DNA from: Streptomyces sporangiiformans
GTDB taxonomy: Bacteria; Actinomycetota; Actinomycetes; Streptomycetales; Streptomycetaceae
NCBI RefSeq assembly: GCF_005768555.2
Contig: NZ_VCHX02000114.1
Location: forward strand, 13,364 to 58,260
Direction: 5' to 3'
Length of the DNA: 44,897 bases
Part shown: in pieces, positions 40,586 to 44,897 of the stretch
How positions within the stretch are numbered: the stretch's first letter is position 1
How the letters are laid out: every line of letters begins with the position of its first letter
Notes under the pieces: generated by a model
Seen by the model: the letters and a program-made list of their open reading frames with translations, nothing else
Told to the model about the DNA's origin: nothing
The model's database searches: none
Program-made: the position numbers and the translations under genes

Positions 40586-41924
40586 CCAAGCGGCGGAACA
40601 CGGGCTTCACCGGTCGTCCGGCCAGCCAGGGGCTGGGGTCGGCGGCGTCCAGTGCCTTCCGGTACACCGCACATGCCTGGGCCACCACGTCGACGGTGTG
40701 CTCGATGTCGGCGTCGTCGAGCGCGCTGCTCACCACGAACGACGGGGCCAGCACCCCGCCCGCGAGGAGCCGGCGTAGAAACAGGGTGCGGTACTGCTGC
40801 GACGGCTGTCCGTTCTCGTCGAGGGTGGCGAAGACCAGGTTGCTGGCCCGGCCCCGGACGACGATGTGGTCGCCGACGCCCATGCCGGCCGCGGCGTCGC
40901 GGACACCGGCGGCCAACCGCTCACCGAGGGCGTGCAGCCGCGCGGTAATGCCCTCCTCGACGTAGGTGGTCTGCACGGCCATCGCCGCGGCCAGCGAGTG
41001 CGTTTCCGCACCGTGCGTGGTGGACAGCAGGAACACCCGGTCGCCGGAGTGCCGCAGCCCGCCCAGCTCCATCAGGTCGCGGCGCCCGGCCAGCGCGGAG
41101 ACGGCGAATCCGTTGCCCAGCGCCTTGCCGAACGTGGAGAGGTCGGGGACGACGCCGTACAGGCCCTGGGCGCCCGCCTCGGACCAGCGGAAGCCGGTGA
41201 TCATCTCATCGAAGATCAGTACGCAGCCGTGCCGGTCGGCCAGTTCGCGGAGGCCCTCGAGGTACCCGGGCGGCGGCTCGGTGTGGGTGGCGGGTTCGAG
41301 GATCAGGCAGGCGACCTCGTCCTGGTACCGAGTGAGCAGCTCCTCCGTGGCGGCCAGGTCCCCGTAAGGGAACGCGACGGTGAGCTCGTTGGTCGCCGCC
41401 GGAACACCGGCGGACATCGGCGTGGTGCCGATGAACCAGTCGTCGACGGAGAAGAACGGATGGTCGGCGCAGATGGCCACCCGCGGGCGCCCGGTGGCGG
41501 CGCGGGCGAGGCGCACCGCGGCGGTGGTGGCGTCGGAGCCGTTCTTCGCGAACTTCACCATCTCGGCGGTCGGCACCGTGGCCAGGAAGCGTTCCGCTGC
41601 TTCGACCTCCACGATGGACGGCCGGACGAAGTTGCTGCCGCGGTCGAGTTCCCGTCGCACCGCCTCGATCACGCGTGGGTGGGCGTGGCCGAGGCTGACC
41701 GACCGCAAGCCGGAGCCGTACTCGATGTAGCGGTTGCCGTCGATGTCCCACACGTGGGCACCGCGGCCGTGGCTGATGACCGGGGCCAGGTTCTCGGGGT
41801 ACTGGTCGTCGCCCTTGGCGTAGGTGTGCGCGCCCCCGGGGATCAGGGCGTGCAGCCGCTCGTTCGCCTTCCGCGACCGGGGCAGGAGGAACTCCTCGGT
41901 CTCTTCGGTGTGTTCGGTGTCCAC
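40581..41924 (-). CDS. class-III aminotransferase, glutamate-1-semialdehyde aminomutase-like
   Basis: A 447-aa PLP enzyme. It shows SLGHAHPRVIEAVR, MVKFAKNGSDATTAAVRLAR, the PLP Asp in VLIFDEMITGFR (Asp239) and the Schiff-base Lys in STFGKALGNG (Lys267). The fold is that of HemL, but such proteins in glycan clusters act as sugar or small-molecule aminotransferases. The overall pattern (RFRWSEAGAQ-type region, WLAGRPVKPVFRR end) fits that branch. The GTG start has GAGG upstream and lies seven bases after the epimerase gene. It is last in a five-gene coupled operon, which suggests amination of a sugar intermediate or of a glycan substituent. True heme synthesis is unlikely here. Confidence 0.88.
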   Translation of the reverse strand: MDTEHTEETEEFLLPRSRKANERLHALIPGGAHTYAKGDDQYPENLAPVISHGRGAHVWDIDGNRYIEYGSGLRSVSLGHAHPRVIEAVRRELDRGSNFVRPSIVEVEAAERFLATVPTAEMVKFAKNGSDATTAAVRLARAATGRPRVAICADHPFFSVDDWFIGTTPMSAGVPAATNELTVAFPYGDLAATEELLTRYQDEVACLILEPATHTEPPPGYLEGLRELADRHGCVLIFDEMITGFRWSEAGAQGLYGVVPDLSTFGKALGNGFAVSALAGRRDLMELGGLRHSGDRVFLLSTTHGAETHSLAAAMAVQTTYVEEGITARLHALGERLAAGVRDAAAGMGVGDHIVVRGRASNLVFATLDENGQPSQQYRTLFLRRLLAGGVLAPSFVVSSALDDADIEHTVDVVAQACAVYRKALDAADPSPWLAGRPVKPVFRRLA

Positions 41925-41931
41925 GCCGACC

Positions 41932-42483
41932 TCAACTCTCTTTCTGCTTCAGGACGTCGGCGAGGCTCGGCGCCTCCCGGTCCCGCTGGGACATCGATGT
42001 GACCGGCAACGGCCAGGGAATGGCGAGCTCCGGGTCGTCGAAGGCGATCGTCACGTCCTCGGCCGGATCGTGCGGGCGGTCGATCCGGTACGAGGTGTCA
42101 GCGGTTTCGGTGAGCGCCTGGAAGCCGTGCGCGCACCCCGCCGGGATGTACAGGGTCACCTGCGTCTCGTCGGACAGCTCGAAGAAGGCCCGGCCCAGGT
42201 AGGTCGGCGAGTCGGTCCGCAGGTCCACGACGACGTCGAAGATCCTCCCGTACGAGCACCGCACCAGCTTGGCCTCGCCTGCGCCGGAGCGCAGGTGCAG
42301 GCCGCGCAGCACGCCCCGGACCGAGCGGGACAGGCTGTCCTGAACGAAGGCGTCCGGGTCGAGGCCCACCGAGCGGACCACGTCGGCGTCGAAGGTGCGG
42401 CAGAAGAAGCCGCGCTCGTCGGCGTACGGCGTCGGCTCGAACAGGTACGCGCCGGCGATCTCCGGGACTTCGGTCGCTTTCAT
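41932..42483 (-). CDS. dTDP-4-dehydrorhamnose 3,5-epimerase-like (RmlC family) protein
   Basis: A 183-aa cupin of the RmlC family. GAYLFEPTPYADERGFFCRTF is followed by VLRGLHLRSG with the catalytic His, and KLVRCSYGRIFDVVVDLRTDS with the conserved Lys and Asp. Then come YIPAGCAHGFQAL and a Tyr in DTSYRIDRP near FDDPELAIPWP. The usual Gln after RGLH is Arg here, so specificity may differ (3- or 5-epimerase instead of 3,5). No rmlA, rmlB or rmlD is in view. The ATG overlaps the stop of the pyruvyl-transferase gene (ATGA). Confidence 0.88.
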   Translation of the reverse strand: MKATEVPEIAGAYLFEPTPYADERGFFCRTFDADVVRSVGLDPDAFVQDSLSRSVRGVLRGLHLRSGAGEAKLVRCSYGRIFDVVVDLRTDSPTYLGRAFFELSDETQVTLYIPAGCAHGFQALTETADTSYRIDRPHDPAEDVTIAFDDPELAIPWPLPVTSMSQRDREAPSLADVLKQKES

Positions 42484-43727
42484 GGAGTCTCCTGCCGAGC
42501 GTGGGCGTGGGCGTGGTCGGTCGCCGGGAACAGGGCCGTGGTCAAGGCGGTGAATTGGTCGTCGAGTTGCCGAGCGGCGGCCTGGTTCCGCTCGGCGAGG
42601 GTGCGCCGCAGCTCCGCCGATCTCTGCTCCAGCGCCCGGAACTGCTCGAGCAGCCGGTCGGCGTCGGTCTCGCGAGCCGGGTGGCAGTACGCGTCCAGCC
42701 CCATCCGATTCATGAGCGCGTCGCTCTTCGCCGCATAGCTGAGTGCGAGCGTCGGCGTGCCGACCTTCAGCGCGCAGATCAGGTTGTGGTACCGGGTGGC
42801 CACGACGGTGTCGGCGGCCGCCATCTCCTTCATCAGGTCGGCCAGCGAGGCCGCCTCGGCAGCGGTGACCAGCGGCGAGTCCACCGCGTCGAGGATCGCG
42901 GCGACCACCGGCGCATCGCACTCGTCGCCGGTGAGCAGCCGGACCGGCCTGCCGTCCTCGACCAGCGCGCGGACGAAGCGGGTCGTCCCGTCGAGGTAGC
43001 GCCGGTGGATCTCCTCGGCCCGGGCGCGGTCGTCGTTGCCGCCGTGGAAGTCCATGACGCCGACGCAGACCGGGCCCGGTGGAGCCGACGGACCCGAGGG
43101 CGCGCTCGCCCGCGGCGTCGGCAGGGCGAAGGCGAGGTCCGGGTAGACCTCGTCGCGCGCGGTGTCCACGCCCATCGCCCGCATCGCGTCGCGGGACAGG
43201 GCGTCCCGGTACGACCGGTAGGCGGCCAGCCGCGCCGACCAGCGCACCAGGGCCCGGGTCGGCCGGTTGCCGATCGGGGCGGCGCCGACGCCGACCAGCG
43301 CGACCCTGGTGCCGAACAGCCGGCCGGTCGCGCAGAGCAGGAACAGCGAGTACGGGAAGCCCCACGGCCGCAGCGGCAGCGTGGCCTCCAGGACACCCAT
43401 GCCCGGCACGATCACCACGTCGTGCCGGCGCACCCAGGCCGCGGTGCGGACGGCGTCGACGAGTTTGCCCAGACCCTTCGCCGCGATCGAGCCCGCACGT
43501 GACGCGGTCCGGTACTCCCCGCGGTACCAGTGCAGGCGCGTCGCGGGGATTCCGTACCGGGCCGTGACGACCTCGGGTCCGCCGCACAGCGCGTCCACGA
43601 CCGCCTCCGGGTGCTCGGCGCGGAGATACCCGAGCACGGCCTCGAGCGACCCGTCGTTGCCGAGGTTGCCGGAGCCGAGCAGGCCGAACACCCCGACGCG
43701 CACCGGAGTTTCGTCCGCGGACGTCAT
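42480..43727 (-). CDS. polysaccharide pyruvyl transferase family protein
   Basis: A 415-aa cytoplasmic protein with the two-lobed fold of CsaB/WcaK-type pyruvyl transferases, which transfer enolpyruvate from PEP to form a ketal on a sugar. Landmarks are VGVFGLLGSGNLGNDGSLEAVL at the start, DVVIVPGMGVLEATLP, VALVGVGAAPIGN and, in the second lobe, DTVVATRYHNLICALKVGTPTLALSYAAKSDALM. The last holds the conserved Arg-Tyr-His. An acidic, Gln-rich helix follows at the C-terminus. It is coupled to the GT2 gene by an ATGA overlap. The acceptor sugar is unknown. Confidence 0.9.
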   Translation of the reverse strand: MTSADETPVRVGVFGLLGSGNLGNDGSLEAVLGYLRAEHPEAVVDALCGGPEVVTARYGIPATRLHWYRGEYRTASRAGSIAAKGLGKLVDAVRTAAWVRRHDVVIVPGMGVLEATLPLRPWGFPYSLFLLCATGRLFGTRVALVGVGAAPIGNRPTRALVRWSARLAAYRSYRDALSRDAMRAMGVDTARDEVYPDLAFALPTPRASAPSGPSAPPGPVCVGVMDFHGGNDDRARAEEIHRRYLDGTTRFVRALVEDGRPVRLLTGDECDAPVVAAILDAVDSPLVTAAEAASLADLMKEMAAADTVVATRYHNLICALKVGTPTLALSYAAKSDALMNRMGLDAYCHPARETDADRLLEQFRALEQRSAELRRTLAERNQAAARQLDDQFTALTTALFPATDHAHAHARQETP

Positions 43728-44671
43728 GCCTGCCTCCCCTCACGGCCGGCGACGAGGGCGTCCACGGAGACGGTGAGCCGGCCCGGGTCGACTGGGGCGC
43801 GGTCCTCGACCCGCTCGCCGGCGCCCGGCCGGACCCGGCTGGCCATCCACGAGGCCAGGTGGCGGTAGCACGCGCGCCGGTCGGCCGGGGACAACGGCGC
43901 CCGCCGGATCGCCGCGACGAAGCCCCAGAGGTACTCGGCGAGCAGCCGGGGCGTCGGGTGCAGCGGGCCTGCCCGGCGCGGGTCCAGGTTGACGCACCGG
44001 GAGCGCTTGCTCGGGTTCGCCCGTTCGGCGCGGGTGGGGTGGTCGCGGCGGAAGTACAGCAGCTCCGGCACCTGGTGGAAGGGTCCGTGCAGGGTGATCT
44101 CGGCGACGAAGGTGCGGTCCGCGTGGTGGTAGCTGTCGTGCGGTTTCACCCGGCGCAGCACGTCAGCCCGCATCACCCCGTAGAAGTCGTCGCCACCGGG
44201 CTCGAACAGCAGGCTGCGGAAGCGCTCCGGCGCGTGCGGCGAGTCGGTGGCGAGCCCGTACTCGTACGGGACCTTCACCTGGCCGTCGCCGTCGATGACC
44301 GCCTGGCCGCTGTGCGCGAGGATCACGTCCGGCCGCTCGTCCAGCGCCGATACGCAGCGCAGCAGCAGGTCCCGGGCGTACAGGTCGTCGTGCGAGGCCC
44401 ACTTGAACAGCTCGCCGCGGCACTCGGTGAACACGTAGTTGTGGTTCGGCGCGGCACCGATGTTCCGGCGCAGCCGGATGTACCGGATGCGCGAGTCCCG
44501 CGCGGCGTACTTTCGGCAGATCTCCTGGGTCCCGTCGGTCGAGGCGTTGTCGGAGATGACCAGCTCGAAGTCCTCGTAGGTCTGGCCGAGCAGGGCGTCG
44601 AGCGCCTCGGCAAGGTACTCCTCGCCGTTGTACACGGGCAGGCCGATGCTCAGCCTGGGTTGGGCGGTCAT
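43724..44671 (-). CDS. family 2 glycosyltransferase
   Basis: A 315-aa GT-A enzyme. The N-terminus RLSIGLPVYNGEEYLAEALDALLGQTYEDFELVISDNASTDG is the GT2 nucleotide-binding signature, and the metal-binding region is ELFKWASHDDLYARDLL, with DD in place of the usual DxD. It lacks membrane helices, so it acts at the inner face of the membrane on a lipid-linked or nascent glycan. ATG 44671 has GAGG upstream and overlaps the flippase stop as ATGA; a longer frame is shadow. The donor sugar cannot be predicted. Confidence 0.92.
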   Translation of the reverse strand: MTAQPRLSIGLPVYNGEEYLAEALDALLGQTYEDFELVISDNASTDGTQEICRKYAARDSRIRYIRLRRNIGAAPNHNYVFTECRGELFKWASHDDLYARDLLLRCVSALDERPDVILAHSGQAVIDGDGQVKVPYEYGLATDSPHAPERFRSLLFEPGGDDFYGVMRADVLRRVKPHDSYHHADRTFVAEITLHGPFHQVPELLYFRRDHPTRAERANPSKRSRCVNLDPRRAGPLHPTPRLLAEYLWGFVAAIRRAPLSPADRRACYRHLASWMASRVRPGAGERVEDRAPVDPGRLTVSVDALVAGREGRQA

Positions 44672-44897
44672 GAGGTCCTCACTTCGCGGATGGTGTTCTG
44701 GTGGTGCTCGCGCAGGGCGGACCGCAGGTGCAGCCACCACACGGCCGAGCCGCAGACGGTCGAGGCGGCGACGCCCCAGGCCGAGCCGACCGTGCCGGCC
44801 ACGGCCGCCCCGCCGAGCCCACCGCCGACATAGCAGGCGGAGGCGAACAGCTGGCAGCGCAGGCTGCGCCGGGCCGCGCCGAGCGCGCGCAGCCCGG
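44668..44897 (-). CDS. polysaccharide flippase/exporter, C-terminal end (cut by window edge)
   Basis: The open frame entering from the window's right edge encodes the last 75 residues of a membrane protein. It reads GLRALGAARRSLRCQLFASA, then hydrophobic segments CYVGGGLGGAAVAG and TVGSAWGVAASTVCGSAVWW, ending LRSALREHHQNTIREVRTS. This pattern, two closing helices followed by LRxALREH, is typical of Wzx/MATE-like lipid-linked oligosaccharide flippases of actinomycete glycan clusters. Its TGA overlaps the GT2 start, so it belongs to the same operon. The N-terminal part is outside the window. Confidence 0.7.
   Translation of the reverse strand, partial: GLRALGAARRSLRCQLFASACYVGGGLGGAAVAGTVGSAWGVAASTVCGSAVWWLHLRSALREHHQNTIREVRTS

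Noticed and set aside
40581..41924. Assignment of the aminotransferase as heme-pathway hemL
   Set aside because: It is coupled to glycan genes and far from hemC; class-III relatives in such clusters have other substrates.

Overview
The window looks like chromosomal DNA of a Streptomyces or a close actinomycete. It is very GC-rich with G/C at most third codon positions, has many GTG/TTG starts and ATGA/GTGA/TTGA stop-start overlaps, carries an IdeR/DmdR1-type iron box, and its gene families are typical of that group. No rRNA, tRNA or CRISPR array was seen. The genes at both ends run out of the window.

Layout. (1) 1-7609: an acyl-CoA module. A minus-strand, mostly overlapping operon encodes an enoyl-CoA hydratase, a 210-aa helical protein, a pyruvate-phosphate-dikinase-like phosphotransferase whose ATP-binding half is degenerate, and an acyl-CoA dehydrogenase. 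Divergent from it are a second acyl-CoA dehydrogenase and a 3-hydroxyacyl-CoA dehydrogenase. (2) 7610-16432: a control region with a periodic array of small dyads and a perfect LacI-type operator, then a Liv-type ABC importer (lipoprotein, two permeases, two ATPases), a secreted LamG protein and a secreted sorbosone-dehydrogenase-like propeller. (3) 16557-18936: a stand-alone hemC and a convergent ferredoxin-NADP reductase under an iron box. (4) 19077-24110: an oxygenase island that is visibly less GC-rich: HflX N-domain orphan, ABM-family monooxygenase and P450 on the minus strand; FAD aromatic hydroxylase and ACMSD-like amidohydrolase on the plus strand, around a 289-bp divergent region full of inverted repeats. 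(5) 24140-28748: a TagC-like secreted propeller, a Gfo/Idh/MocA oxidoreductase and a large TerD-like protein. (6) 28886-35939: an idonate/ketogluconate/gluconate locus with four reductases/dehydrogenases, a divergent MHS-type transporter and an FGGY kinase whose C-terminal tail is cut off by an in-frame TGA. (7) 36105-39706: decayed sequence (half an ABC-F gene, a truncated Mrr-like nuclease, an unknown fragment, an IS701-type transposase relic) surrounding an intact divergent HxlR regulator/NmrA-QorB pair with a strong operator. (8) 39865-44897: a PAP2 protein, then a tightly coupled minus-strand glycan operon (flippase end, GT2, pyruvyl transferase, RmlC-like epimerase, class-III aminotransferase).

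Working together: region 1 suggests CoA-thioester catabolism joined to an unusual PEP-dependent phosphotransfer step. Region 2 couples import of an unknown solute to extracellular oxidation. Region 6 fits L-idonate to 5-ketogluconate to gluconate to 6-phosphogluconate. Region 8 fits making and exporting a pyruvylated or amino-sugar glycan. The strongest candidates for undescribed biology are the PPDK-like/helper pair, the dyad array before the transporter, and the low-GC oxygenase island.
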